Shown: in pieces, positions 20,049 through 32,134 of the stretch
Numbering within the stretch: the first letter of the stretch is position 1
Layout: every line of letters starts with the position of its first letter
From: Choanephora cucurbitarum
Lineage: Eukaryota; Mucoromycota; Mucoromycetes; Mucorales; Choanephoraceae
NCBI GenBank assembly: GCA_025331435.1
Contig: JAIWNI010000162.1
Span: 1-41,348, forward strand
Direction of reading: 5' to 3'
Length of the DNA stretch: 41,348 nucleotides
The notes under the pieces: model-generated
Database searches by the model: none
Seen by the model: the letters and a program-made list of their open reading frames with translations, nothing else
Told to the model about the DNA's origin: nothing
Made by a program: the position numbers and the translations under genes

Positions 20049-21564
20049 ATTGTTTTTTATGGAAAGGAATTAAGAAAAAGAGAAAAAGGAAAATTAGCAA
20101 ATTCTTCCATATGAAATAATAAGCATTGACCAAAAAGCGTTAAACCCCCGTCAGGCGTTGTGCTATTGCAGAAATTAGTTGTATAATTGGTGCTGTCTAT
20201 GAAAAAAGAACCCTTATTTTGATTGGCCTTACCTGCCATTATATTTCATTTCAAGGAAAGACACGAAGTAGATTATATAATGGTTACTTTTGAATGAAGA
20301 TGAAAGAAAGAAACTGAATATATAGACATGGCTGATACTTCTGCTTGATTTGACAACGGGAAAGTTGTTGCAGTGAGTAGTCCAAGCACAGTGCAAATAG
20401 TAGATAGCACTTGGTAAACAAAAAAGACACAACATCACTTTTGTCAAAGCATAGTCTTTTTCTACTTAGTTGACTGCTTCAACCTGGCATTGCCTGCAAT
20501 TCCATTAAAAAAAAGATTTCGGTCTATTCTGTTGATGCGACACATTTTCTTACTCAATGTTGAATGGAAAAGTCAATACATTATGGCCAGCGGATGGTAG
20601 AACAATCACTTGACTCAGTAGCTCATATCATTTTCATACGACTCCATCTACTTTTTTTTTGGTATGAACCATCTACTCTATATTTCTACCCGAGACAGAA
20701 CATAGAATCAAACTCAGCTCCGTACATCGACAGTCGTATCTTTGAACAAAGAAACCCAAGTTAGTACAATCTATAAAGCACGTAGGAATAAATGACTTTA
20801 GTTACTTGATTTTCGCATAGAATAAAGTACAATCTTCACATAGATAGAGATATGTCTTCGAGCTATTAAGCCTTTTTGTATTCATGTGAGTAAACAAACA
20901 GTGTTGGTTGAACATCGCGTATGAAGGTTTTAAGGTTTATGGTGTCGCACAACAACAATTTCTCCCGATCAATCGCTTTGGATCTGCTTCTGTTTGTCAT
21001 TGAAGTCAGATATTAACACGAAAGTGAGAAGTACCACTTTATGTCGCGATGAGTGATTTTTATTTCCTACAACTGCGAGAAGCAGTCTCCATCTGCCATA
21101 TGCCTACGGTTTGATGACGAAAGCTATGTTGCTCACTAAAGATGGGAAGTTTAAGCAATACTCTGTACTAAATGGCAATATCTTTTGAGTATAACCTTTA
21201 ACTGAGCAATATCTTTTTTCTTTGTGTCTACTCCAGGTTTTACAAGCTCTGATCATTTTGAAGTTCTTTCTTCGTTTGTTTCCTTCTATTTCTCAACTAA
21301 TGTTTAGTATCTTGTTTTTCTTCCTGTGATGCATGAATACATGATGTATAACAAGTTGAAGACCCTGTTTTTTCAAACATTTGCATGAATAACAGTCTGT
21401 CCATCGGCATTGATTGTAGAACAATTCGCAGTAAAGCGGTGAAACAATTTTTTTTTCTCACATGGCAGATCATATTTTGTCCAGTACAAAAAGGGTGCTT
21501 TACAACTGTACATTTCCTTCTTCTTTTCTTATCTTGTATTCTTTCATTACTGCGGTATACAATA
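20049..21564. other. gap with decayed coding-like sequence
   Basis: The first 250 bp are the promoter side of the small secreted protein gene. From about 20880 to 21190 there are plus-strand peptides with coding character in shifting frames, such as YEGFKVYGVAQQQFLPINRF and LHLPYAYGLMTKAMLLTKDG, interrupted by stops. I recognise no family; it may be a decayed element. An in-frame upward extension of the Lnt-like gene begins at 21385. Confidence 0.3.
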
Positions 21565-23572
21565 ATGAATGAAAAAATAAAGCCTATCGTACTCCAGCAT
21601 TGGCCAGTTGCGCCTTTACTTACAATCACGTATGTTGTAAATAATTCTACTTAAAGTATTTATATAATTTAACAAAAGTTCATGATTTTCTTTTAAATAC
21701 AACAGAACATTTGGGTTTGGGTATCACTCAGTCCCAGTATTTCTTTGTCCGTTCATTCCAACGCTTTTGTATTATGCAAGGCACTCTTCTTGTGCTAATA
21801 TTGGTGTCGCTTACGTTGTCAGCAGTATTGGATTCTCTCTGGGTTTTCTTGGTACTTTTAAGCATGCGCCTGAATCTGGCTTTTTCCCTGGTGCTTGGTT
21901 AGTTATGCGTAAGTAATCTTTTGCTTGCTTTGCTTAAAGACATCATTTATATTTCTCTCGTTCTCTAAGAATGGTGAAGGAAAGGGGATATTGAAAGAAC
22001 CCTGCATGGATGGTGTTTAAGATTCGCATTACCTTATTCTATATATGGAAATCAATGTATACTCACACACATCGTTGTCATAGTTTGTTCATTTCTCATC
22101 AATCTGATTACACCTATTAGCTTGCTTGGCGAAAGATATTTGTTGAAACAACCCCATCCAAGATTCGTTCGTGTGTTGTTTTTCCCCATGCTGTGGACTG
22201 GTCTCTTTCAGTTGTTTTATCGATTTAGCGGATTAGGTGATTACTTCTCTTGGACAACCAATGCTACTGTTTGGTCCGATTTCGGTCAAATCGCCTCTCT
22301 TGGTGGTCGTCCATTGATTGAGTTTACTGTGGCCCTATTTGGAGCGTGCTTATTGGAAGTATTGCCTGCCAACAAGTCGGTTGATGAATACCGTGAGACA
22401 GAAGATATTACTGAGTTCCAAGGTGAAATCGAAGAAATGCCTGATCGTGTAGTTCATCCATGGAAAGCATTCTGGCTTCATCCAATGACTTTATGTCTTG
22501 TCTTATTGGCAGTACTTCTGTCTTACGGAGGAATTGCCACTAACATACAAGCAAAGTCATTTTATCAAGCTGATTACCCTAATTATGTACCTAGAAAGCA
22601 ACAAGTGGGCTGTGTTATTGGCTCTCATGATGACAAGCACCGATATAACCATGCCGAATGGTTTGACATGACTGAATCTTTAGCTGAGGTAAGAAAAGAG
22701 TTGAGGCAAACAAAAACGGATAGCCGGTCTGACATCTCTTACTACATGATAGTCTGGCTCTAAGTTAGTGCTATGGTCGGAATTGACAGCTCATGTATAC
22801 AACAAGACTGAAGAGGATGTTTTGATAAAGAAAGCCAAGAAGATTGCTGTCAAACATCAGATCTATTTGGGTATTACCTATAGTGTTGGAGATCCAACCA
22901 CTGTTAACAAGCTTGTGTTCATCACAAAGAATGGTAATATTGGTATTGATTATAACAAAGCACATCCTGTACCCGGCGCAGTAAGTTTTTTTTTCTCTTT
23001 TTTGATGTAATCAGACATCGAGAATCTTTATGCATTTCATTAGGAGCCACAAGCTGGAGGACCCAACAAACTTCAGTATGTGGATACAGAAGAATTCGGC
23101 CGAGTGGGTGGTGCCATCTGCTTTGATTATAGTTTTACTTCTCTCATTGGACAAGCAAGCAAGTACAAAATTGATCTTATGCTGCAACCCAGTTGGGATT
23201 GGGGTAAGTTCAACCATAAACATGCGTAATAACTGAATACATGACTGATACTTCATATTTACAGGACCAATCGGTACCTACCATGAACAAGGAAATATGC
23301 TTCGTAATGTCGAAAATGGATTTACTCGACTTCGCTGTGCATCGCAGAGCGTCTCAGGTGTCACTGAAGCAACTCTTAATAGCCCTTTTAATCAGCGAGT
23401 TGCTAGCCTGAACAATGACAAGCTTACATTCTATTTACCGCTTAGAAAACGAGTCAGAACATTCTATGGTCTAATTGGCGATTCTTTCGGTTATATCTGT
23501 CTGGCCATTGGTCTTTCATTCTTGCTAGCTGCCTTTGTTCAAAGAAGAAAAGAGGGTCGAGTTTCTCTTTAA
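21565..23572 (+). CDS. Lnt-like membrane protein with nitrilase-superfamily acyltransferase domain
   Basis: Six exons: 21565-21629, 21706-21908, 21985-22688, 22765-22980, 23044-23203 and 23265-23572, giving 551 residues. The N-terminal half has several membrane helices and the FGQIASLGGRPLIEF segment typical of bacterial apolipoprotein N-acyltransferase (Lnt). After helix 255-272 comes a C-N hydrolase domain with the triad E330 (LWSELTAH), K389 (DYNKAHPVPG) and C422 (GAICFDYSF). A last helix (about 522-545) and basic tail RRKEGR follow, as in Lnt. Bacterial Lnt acylates lipoproteins; the substrate in fungi is unknown to me. The acceptor of exon 3 is chosen because only it keeps frame. An in-frame ATG at 21385 would add 60 residues with one more hydrophobic segment, so the start is open. 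Family sure, function inferred. Confidence 0.88.
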
Positions 23573-23608
23573 AAAATTATTTTTCTTGTACAGTTTTTGA
23601 ACACTCTA

Positions 23609-24013
23609 ATGGGTGGACATAATCGAAGCTGAAGACGGTCTTTGAGCCAGTTTTAGCTTAATCTTCTTCCACATATTGAAAAAATAAAAAGTTGCACTGA
23701 AAGTTTGATAATCGACACATGTGTCTTTCTTATATGAAAAATTGTAAAGTAATATCAGAATTGATCTGGAATAATTTGATGAAACCGAAGTCGTTTTCGG
23801 CTTCTCGATTTACATCAAACTGCCAAAATTGAGTAATTAGAGCTAGAGCTAAGGCAACAAAACATCCCATATAGAGCTGAAAATTGCACACAATAAAAAT
23901 GCTATATGAAGGTTTGTAACTACAAAAATCTAGACTTGTAGCTTTGTTTTGCGATGAGCTGTACTTCTTCAAAGTAAAGCCGAAAATGGCTTTTTGGAGT
24001 TGCGTCTACCCAT
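23609..24013. mobile_element. dispersed repeat, family C copy 2 (MITE)
   Basis: A 405-bp element with inverted ends ATGGGTGGACATAA and the reverse of TTGCGTCTACCCAT, flanked by TA at 23607-23608 and 24014-24015. Its inner region 23824-24003 is identical to copy 1. It starts 37 bp after the stop of the Lnt-like gene and so probably lies in, or ends, that gene's 3'-UTR. No coding capacity. About 100 bp (near 23715-23815) are absent from copy 1. Confidence 0.8.
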
Positions 24014-24015
24014 TA

Positions 24016-25488
24016 AAAAACAAAAGCTGTTGTTGATGAGATTAATCTATACTTAGCCTGTCAATACAGAAGGGTGATCAAATGAGTTTGACACTATACC
24101 ATGATACAGAAGAGATCCAAAATCAAATATTGTCTTACGATCAAAGAATGAACATGGTATTTTCTTGATGGGACTTAGCCAACGCGCAAAACAATGGTTA
24201 CTATAATACTATACATACCTACCAATAACTCTTTTGATCTCATGATATTGAAGCCATCAGCCTACAGATAAAACGAGAGCTAGCTATGTATTGAGTCTCA
24301 ACTGATAACAAAATGGCAAGTAGATACAGTTGTGTTTTTCCAGCCAAAGCAGGTTTTAATCCGCAAATCACTAATGAATAAGAATAAGTAGCACAAGAAC
24401 ATTAAATGCACTATAGCAATGGCACATTTTATAAATTTATTCAAAGACAATAATAGATCCTCTTGATATCTTAGTTACAGAGATACATTGGCGCTCAGTT
24501 CATTAGCCTTTTTTACAACTTTGCTTTAGCTAAAGCTGTGCAGGACAACATCCAATTTTGACTGAGAAAAGCCTTCATCTCAATATTCCGTAGATCATTC
24601 TTATTGAACAGCTCTAAACTATTTGGGTTCTTCAGCACGTTTAACTCTGAATTGCCTGATCTTTTATGATAGAGAGATCTATGCTGCCTGAGCTCTTAGG
24701 AATATTTGATCCTCTACTGTCACTAAAGTAGGTTTTCTTTCTCTAAACTGCTTCTTTTTTCAAATTAAAAGCTATCATTAGCGTAGGAATGTAAACTCTT
24801 CGTTTCTTACACTTTCAATTTTGGTGTTGTTGATAGTTACATCTTAATTAGATAGAACTCAGCATATTGTCGTATGCATGAGCTTCAGAAGAGGCATCTT
24901 GAACAAGAAAATTTGACAATCAGGAATTCACTTCTTGAAGTTGTTTCACATATCTTGTTAGCACTTTTGCTTAGATCTGAAGTAGATCCTCTTTTAACTT
25001 CATTACATCTTGTGCTTTTTTTGGATGAAGACCAACTCTTGTCTTCAAAGAGAAAACATAGATTCGTTGTTTCAGTACTGTCTACTTCAGATCTGGTCTA
25101 GTCAATCCTGACAGGCAAAATGTTGATTTTCAATAATCTTTAGTTCTCATTCTACAAATACAACCTGCTCAACAGTGTTTAAATAATCTTTTATTGTATT
25201 CTTTCGAAGCTTCAAGCCTTTTAAGACCTTTAGTTGTTCCAAATATGGTCATTCTGTACAAAAACCAGAAAAGACCTGAATCTACGTCATCATTTAAATA
25301 AACAATGATTTGAGTGACCGCTGACAAACCAAAAAGCAGGTTAACTGTCGAGGGTGTAGCCATTGGGTCAACCAAAAAAGTAAGAGAGAAAGTCCTTCAT
25401 AAACCATCTCAAGCCCCGCTTTTTTTTTCGAATTTTTTTCTTCCACTCATTATCTCCCCACTCTCTAGATAAAATAAAAAAGAAAGAA
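24016..25488. other. gene-free stretch upstream of RIP1
   Basis: AT-rich. A 75-codon plus-strand ORF at 24874-25101 has no known relative and carries a perfect 14-bp inverted repeat (AGATCTGAAGTAGA at 24973-24986, its reverse at 25081-25094). The final 70 bp are T/C-rich and then A-rich, as in many fungal promoters of strongly expressed genes. Confidence 0.35.
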
Positions 25489-26488
25489 ATGGCTTCATTA
25501 TTACGCACCTTTGCGTCTGCCATCTCCAACCGCAGTTACACCAATGTTCCTGCCAGTGCAAACGCTTTGAAGAGAATCTTCCACTACTCTAGCACTTCCG
25601 AAGATGAACACCATGAAACTACCCACAGCCAATCTTTGTTCAACGCCGCTACCAAGCAAAGATCTACTGGTGGTTTAGTTCAAAAGTCTAGCGTTAATGG
25701 TAAGACTTAATCGTTAGGGCATGAATAGTATGCTTACAATTCGTATATAATATATATATATATATATCAAATGCAACAGTTAGCCCTATTAACCAATTCC
25801 AACTTCGTCGCAACCACACCACTTCTGTTCCTGACTTTTCTAAATACAAGAAGGAAAAGAGCAGTGGTGAAGCCAGCCGCAACTTTGCTTACATGATGGT
25901 TGGTACCACTGGTTTGATCTCTGCTGCTGGTGCTCAAGCTACTGTGAGCGACTTTTTGGCTAACATGTCTGCCTCTGCTGATGTTTTAGCTTTGGCTAAG
26001 GCAGAAGTTGACATGGCTTCTATTCCTGAAGGCAAGAATGTTACTATCAAGTGGAGAGGAAAGCCCGTTTTCATTCGTCACCGTACCCAATCTGAAATTG
26101 AGGAAGCTAACCAGGTCAACATTACTGAATTGCGTGATCCTCAACAAGATGCCGAAAGAGTAAAGGACCCTAAGTGGTTGGTCATGTTGGGTGTCTGTAC
26201 TCACTTGTAAGTTGGTTTTATTTGGAGAGTGTAAAAAAAAAACATTGAACTGTTTTATCTAGGGGTTGTGTTCCTATCGGCGAAGCTGGTGATTTTGGTG
26301 GTTGGTATTGTCCCTGTCACGGTTCTCACTATGATATCTCTGGTCGTATCCGTAAGGGTCCTGCCCCTCTCAATCTCGAAGTTCCTGGTAAGGTTTAAAA
26401 ATGATGTTTAGCTTTTTCTTGGTTTACTGACTCTTTTATTATTGCAATAGAATACAGCTTTTCTGATGACAAGCTCATCATTGGTTAG
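25489..26488 (+). CDS. RIP1: Rieske iron-sulfur subunit of the cytochrome bc1 complex
   Basis: Exons 25489-25699, 25780-26206, 26263-26387 and 26451-26488 encode 266 residues. The protein passes electrons from ubiquinol to cytochrome c1 in complex III. A basic presequence (about 1-35) leads to the mitochondrion; the membrane helix is [19 protein letters not shown]. The 2Fe-2S cluster is held by CTHLGC (C210, H212) and CPCHGSHYD (C229, H232), with C215 and C231 as the disulfide. The end [20 protein letters not shown] is standard. Intron 1 contains a TA microsatellite (about 25744-25767). AATAAA lies at 26516-26521. Codon use is strongly biased to T- and C-ending codons, as for a highly expressed gene. 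Certain. Confidence 0.98.
25744..25767. repeat. TA microsatellite in RIP1 intron 1
   Basis: A run of alternating T and A of about 24 bases inside the first intron, just before its CAACAG acceptor. Probably variable in length between strains. Confidence 0.8.
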
Positions 26489-27481
26489 ATTGAATGTACG
26501 CCTACAAGTATTGATAATAAACGAGAATAATATTACATTTATTATTTGGCACAGACAAAAAAGAAAGGATATTTTTTCTCCTCATTTACTATCTGAATTT
26601 ACAGCCCCCCAAAGAAAAAGGACACTCATCTTCAAACAACGCTGCATTGTAGCGTGAAGAGCAACATTCAAGTTAGGCTTTTCTTTACGTCGGTTTGTAA
26701 GTAAGAAAGATGGCTGCTGAGTGCAATTTACTGCTTGATTACATAATTTGTGATGTATGCAGATACAATTTAATGCTATGAGATTAAGGAGAAAATAGAG
26801 GGTTAAGAAGAGAGAGAGGGCGAAGGAGTTCAGGAAATAAATGAGGCCTATAAATGACATTTATGCTAGAAGAGAAACGTACAAAAAGAGAACTGAATGG
26901 TTAGCTCACAGCTATGCGAATCCATGATGTAATGGGATATACCTCATACTGAGGTGGAAATTCTAGGTCTAACCTTGAAGTTGCTGTCAAACAAAAAGGT
27001 AAGTTTAACAATGCAGGAATATTAGAATATTAATTTTTTTTTGTTCTTATTGTTTTGTTTGTTTAGAGTGCTATCAGTAGTGACAGAATGTCTTTATTCT
27101 GACAGCAATAGATCTAATTCTTGTCAAATGCACTCATAGTTGCTTTCTTTGTCTTCTGACAGTTTCATACATGTAAAAAGGTTATGACTGAACTTTACAC
27201 AAAAAAAGCTTATTGCAAACTCCGTTTAAAAGCACGTCCTATTTGAAATTGAAGAACATTAGAATTGGAGGGCACTGTAAATTAAAGGCATCCTAAAAAG
27301 GCAATCTTTCTCTCCCTTTATTTCTCTTTTTCTTTACCCTTTTCTTTCTTTCTTTCTTTCTTTCTTTCTCTTTGTTTTTCTTTTCTTATATGAATAATAG
27401 CATATTTACATACCTTTCTTTATAAAAAAAAACCAAAAGATTTTCAATATAGAGAAAAAGACATTTGCTAGAAATACAATA
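26489..27481. other. gap between RIP1 and the YTP1-like gene
   Basis: RIP1 3' region with AATAAA at 26516, then AT-rich sequence. A TTTC tetranucleotide repeat runs from 27341 to 27370 in a T/C-rich tract upstream of the YTP1-like gene. No gene seen. Confidence 0.4.
27341..27370. repeat. TTTC microsatellite
   Basis: About seven tandem TTTC units within a pyrimidine tract that precedes the YTP1-like start codon by roughly 110 bp; such tracts are common in fungal promoters. Confidence 0.85.
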
Positions 27482-29828
27482 ATGGACACGGTGTCCATCC
27501 ATTCTTTTTCAACACATGTTCCATTCAAACAACCTATTGTTCTCACTCACTACATATCCATGGTTGTTGCATTTCTCGGTTGCTATCCTTTACTATTAAC
27601 ACAACAGATACGTCGACAGAAAGTTTATATCTTTAGTGCATCGCTTTTATTTGCCTCGATCGGATTTATTTCAGGTTATTTTATCCAGTTAGAACAGAGT
27701 TTAACGACTATTGTGTTTCGCATCTTTGCCTTGTTGTTATTGTGCCTCGTTTTGATGCAAATCATTCTAGTCATCTATCGTTCCTCAACAGTGGCAGAAC
27801 GACTTCCTCAGTTTCATACCATCATGACAAAATGCTTTCATTCACTACCCAAGTGGGTTGATTTAGTTTTGGGATGGTCTGTTCTTGTCACTGCACTCAG
27901 TTATTTGATTTTGGGTGCCCTTGTGTTCACCGAAAGCTGTAGTCGCGAGGACCAGCAAGCTCAGTGCCTTATGCCAGTTGCTATGGGAGCCGGCTTCCTT
28001 TTCTATGGTACTCTTATTTTGCTTCATTTGTTGGCCATCTTGAAATTACCTCGCCCTTCAACACCTGAATATTATGAGGGAATCACCTTGACCTTTTGGG
28101 GTCTATGCAGTCTTCTTTTATTCGGTAAGCAAAAATCTACATGAAGGATAGAGAAGAGAAAGAAGGAGGAAGTAAGAGTAGGAGGCAGTGGGGTTCCAAG
28201 TTTAATCATGTCATCTCTTCTCTTATTTATTTGTTTTATAGATACACCTATTTTAGGAACAGAATGGCGGGCAATTAATTTAGGGTTGTTATGGTTCACA
28301 GGTGGTGTCTTTTCACTGTGTTTAAGTCTACAGACATGGATACCAGCTTTAAGAGAAAAGAATATTATCAATGCCCTTATTGTTTGTTTGACAGGTCGAG
28401 GTAACCCTCAAATGTATGCTTCTGTGTATCTGAGTCACTCACCATAAGCAACTTAGCCATTGTTAGGGGTCTAACACAAGTAGATGACCCATATGCAGCC
28501 GAAGTTCATACTATGTTAGGTTATGTGCTCATAGTCGGAGCTATCTGTCGCTTAACTCAGATTGTTTTCCGTAAATCACCAGCTGACAGTTTGCCCCATC
28601 CAATGTTTCAACAGAATACAGATACAACTCAACTGTTAGACGAAGATGAAGATGAGGACGAATTGGACAAGCATAAGCAACAAAAGAAATGCAAACATCG
28701 ATTTATGTTTGCATCCGTGACACTTGTGATGGGTATCTTGGCTTCCTTACTTAGTATTTGTTCAGGCATTCTTTTGATGGGTGCCAATGTAGGCTGGATT
28801 CGATATATGCGTTTCTATATTCAGGATCCAATAACTTATATAAACATTAGTCTGGCAGTTGCATTCCTTTGGTCTGCATATGTATTTGGTCTGTGTACTG
28901 TTTACAAGAATTTGAAGACAAGAAATGCTATTCATCAGTACGAATATATGCAGCTAGAAAATCCAAACAGTATTGACACTATGGCCATCACTAACGCGAC
29001 TAGCGCTTCCAGTCTATACCCGCATGACGAAAGTGACAGCAGCAGACAATGGATTCATGTAAATACCCACCATCCACAACATGCGATCGTCACCATGCCC
29101 ACCCCTTCACCTATTGTATCGGAACAACTTTCAGTCTCTTCGCCAACAGAAGCTATACCTCATGAGCTCTCGATCCAGACAAAACCATCAGAGACAAAGC
29201 CATCAGAAACTATACGACCTTCCGAGTATCGAGCCAAGCGGAGATCACTCTTGATTCAATCACCCGTTGCACAGGTTAGTAGCCCAATGACAAGGGCGAG
29301 ATCTTCATCTATGTACGGTGTTGGAGGTGTGCTGCCGGACGAATTTGTGATCAGAACAGATGCTCGAAGGTCATGGCGATCCTCCGCATCTTCTACCTTA
29401 GGGTCTGCTAGTATTGAATCCTTGCCTGATTCTCCTTCTTCAGATGGGCAATTTAAGGTTTTTTCTAATATCTCACAAGAAGGTAAATGGACTATATTAA
29501 CTCTTTCTTTTTTTTCCTTATACAAGAACAAACAAGACTGATTCATTTATACTCTATAAAGATACTAATAGTGATAACTCAATAGAAAGTCAAAGGTGTG
29601 TTTATACAGAAAAACAAAAAGTGAGATGAATACACCTTGTCTAATACTTTCTCTCTCTCTCTCTCTCTCTGTCGCCGTAGTGGCACCCATGATACCAAAC
29701 ATGGAGCAAGTTCCAATCCTAATGGAGTCCATTCTCCGGGTCGTCATTCTTATCGTTGGTCTCATCCAACTCATCAACATCTCAGGCTTATAGGACAATC
29801 TAAGAAATTGCATCTATCTGCTATCTAA
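27482..29828 (+). CDS. YTP1: YTP1-type polytopic membrane protein
   Basis: Five exons: 27482-28124, 28242-28400, 28457-29482, 29562-29595 and 29681-29828, giving 669 residues. The first 330 residues hold about nine membrane helices; TEWRAINLGLLWFTGGVFSL followed by NIINALIVCLTG and a HTMLGYVLIVGAICRL helix fit the C-terminal Ytp1 domain of fungal proteins. After an acidic loop (LLDEDEDEDELDK) two more helices follow (about 345-420). The last 240 residues are Ser/Thr/Pro-rich and likely cytosolic (TKPSETKPSETIRPSE; RRSWRSSASSTLGSAS). Exon 4 has only 34 bases (DTNSDNSIESQ); it is needed to bring the His/Ser-rich exon 5 into frame. A CT repeat precedes exon 5. AATAAA is at 29921-29926. Yeast Ytp1 has no firmly known role. 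Family assignment is by pattern and fairly sure; the 3' exons are less so. Confidence 0.8.
29649..29671. repeat. CT microsatellite in an intron
   Basis: (CT)n of about 11 units in the last intron of the YTP1-like gene. It serves as the pyrimidine tract before the acceptor GTCGCCGTAG ending at 29680. Confidence 0.85.
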
Positions 29829-30111
29829 ATTACTCACTTAAAAAAATATACATCCGAATTTTGTGTCCAATCCACACCTGTAAACAATCCTTTCCTCCCT
29901 CATGTCCTTCTTTCTTTTTAAATAAACGCATACATACATACCTCAAAAAAGGAAGCCATTTTGTGAATAAATTCAAGGTGTTACAGAAGAACTGTTTCGG
30001 TTATTCAATGCATTGGTTTTCGTAATGCCTGGAAATGGTTGATTTTTTTTCGGTTTCATCATTTTTTTTTTAATATCAGAGTCTCCTTTTACCAAATAAA
30101 TATATATACAT

Positions 30112-31364
30112 ATGGCAGCAACATTTGGACAGCATGAAGACTCAACACTGCAAAACTATGCAAACATAGAATTGTCAAGACTATCTTTTCAACAGCAAGA
30201 ACACTTGTTAGTTGAAGATGATCAAGATGCCAGACTTTATTTGAAACCACCGTCTCGCTGGGAGAGATGGCGACAACAATTCACAAAAGAGAAGTTAAAG
30301 GCACTTGCGTACGAAAAGAGATGGTCTTTGTTTTTCATAGGTATATCTATCTTGTTGGGTATCATTAGTTACCATTATCGTCGAGAGTTTTTCGAAACAC
30401 TTGAATATATCAGTCAACAGTTGGTAGCAATGGGATTTGGGTATGAGTATTTCCGTAAAGAGAAAAGTAAACCAACAGCTAACATGCTGCTTACTGATAG
30501 AGGTTATGTTCTGATGGCTTCTCTTATCTTCTTGAGCTCATTTCCTCCAATTATGGGTTATGCTACTTATCAAACACTGTCAGGATTTACTTATGGATTT
30601 GGCGTTGGTTTTTTTATTTCTTATGTCAGTGCATTGGCAGGCGGTGTTGTCTGTTTTCAACTCTCTAGAACGTGTTTAGGTGAACATCGAATTCGAAAAC
30701 TGATGGATAAATCACATAGCCTTAAATCACTGATCAAAGCAGTTGACAAAAAAGGGTTTAATGTAATTATCCATATCGCAAAGAAAGATCATTTTGCTAA
30801 ACTGTCATTCTTATTTAGTTGTTTTTATTAATCCGATTTTCCCCTTATCCTTTTAATCTGATGAATGTCCTATTTGCAATTACACACATCACATTGGCTC
30901 AATTTGTGGTAGGAACAGGGATATCACTCATCAAGATTGGCTTGCATGTCTATGTAGGTGCAAATTTGACTTCCTTTGCCAAACATTTGCTTGGTGAAGA
31001 TAAGGATGATATGACAGAAGGAGAGTTGAGGGCCGAGAAAGTAAAATTTTTTGGTGCGATAGCCTTGTCTTCGCTTGCATTTGTTGTGCTTATCTATGTG
31101 TTTTATGTTGCCAAACAAGTTGTCAAGGAAGAAGAGGAATTAGGTATTCGAATGGATGAAGAGGAGGAGCAAATGGCCTTCCTAAGGCATCGTGATGAAG
31201 AAGAAGGCTTTCTAGATGATTCCGAACAAGAAGAGGAAGAAGTAGTAGTAAGAAACGATAATGATGGCATGTCTCTTGATAACTGGGATGCCTGGGATGA
31301 ACAAGCGGTGATCCCAGCATTTACTGATTCAAATCTCAAAAAGGGCTTGGGTAAGAATGACTAG
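30112..31364 (+). CDS. TVP38/TMEM64 (VTT/DedA) family membrane protein
   Basis: Exons 30112-30762 and 30819-31364, joined in phase 0 (GTAATT...CTAAACTG...TTATTTAG), give 398 residues. After a hydrophilic N-terminus of 67 residues come a helix (69-88), the VTT domain with YGFGVGFFISYVSALAGGVV (about 163-182), and LFLLIRFSPYPFNLMNVLFA (218-237), the RxSPYPFN signature of the family, then a GTGIS-containing helix pair and a last helix near 294-316. The C-terminal 80 residues are very acidic (EEEEQ, EQEEEE). Relatives in the Golgi or ER act as lipid scramblases or in tethering of vesicles; yeast Tvp38 is in the late Golgi. Tail and N-terminus face the cytosol by inference. It follows the YTP1-like gene by 283 bp. 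AATAAA is at 31676. Confidence 0.9.
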
Positions 31365-32134
31365 AGATGAATTAGATTGTTTCCACTTGTTGTATATAAA
31401 CACCTATAGAAGCTTTTTAAAAGTATGGGCTGATTATTTGTGAACCATACCGAGCAAGTGAGATACTGATGTGTTCAAGTAAACATAAGCATAAACAGGC
31501 CTTTCCACTCAAACTACGTTCTTTCTTGATCTCAATAGATACATTTTATGCTTGTTAGACTATGTAATACAAAAGGGTAGATAGCTATAGATCAAGTCAA
31601 GTTGTCATCATATCTTCCTGTAACTTATAAACATGTGATAAACAATATGTAACTGAGAAACCAGGGGTGATAGCAAATAAAGAATCAGTCCCAAAATAGC
31701 TATTGTATTATGCAAAACACGTAGATTTGAGAAAAAGAAAGAAACGGAGATGCTACTTTAAAAGAACAAGCGCTTATTGGTTTTCGGGCTAAATTTATTA
31801 ATATACCATTGTAAGATCCTGTGATACTGAATTAGTCAACACCTATTTCTGTTCTATTTTGCATACACGCCCCTTCAGATATAGCAAAGAAGAAAGAAAA
31901 GTTAACTGATTGAACGTTTGCACCTATTGATAAGTTAGAGGAAATATCTCTTCCTCCATTTAATTCACAAAATCTTCATATGATTGAAAGAATAGGTGTT
32001 ACACCAGAATTCAGTGTTTTCATGTGAAACCCGTTAAAGAAAGCTTAAATTTACTTTTTCGCTCTCTCTCTCTTCTTCCTTTCCTCTCTCTCTCTTTTTC
32101 TTTCTCTCTCTCTCTCTTTTTTTAGCTTATTTTA
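31365..32134. other. gap before the PAS gene
   Basis: AT-rich; ends with a CT-rich tract (32060-32123) directly before the PAS gene start. AATAAA of the preceding gene at 31676. No ORF seen. Confidence 0.4.

Noticed and set aside
20057..20239. Minus-strand ORF with signal-like and glycosylation-like features upstream of the small secreted protein
   Set aside because: It lies in the 5' region of that gene, ends in a T/C tract, and no acceptor joins it to the ATG at 20048.
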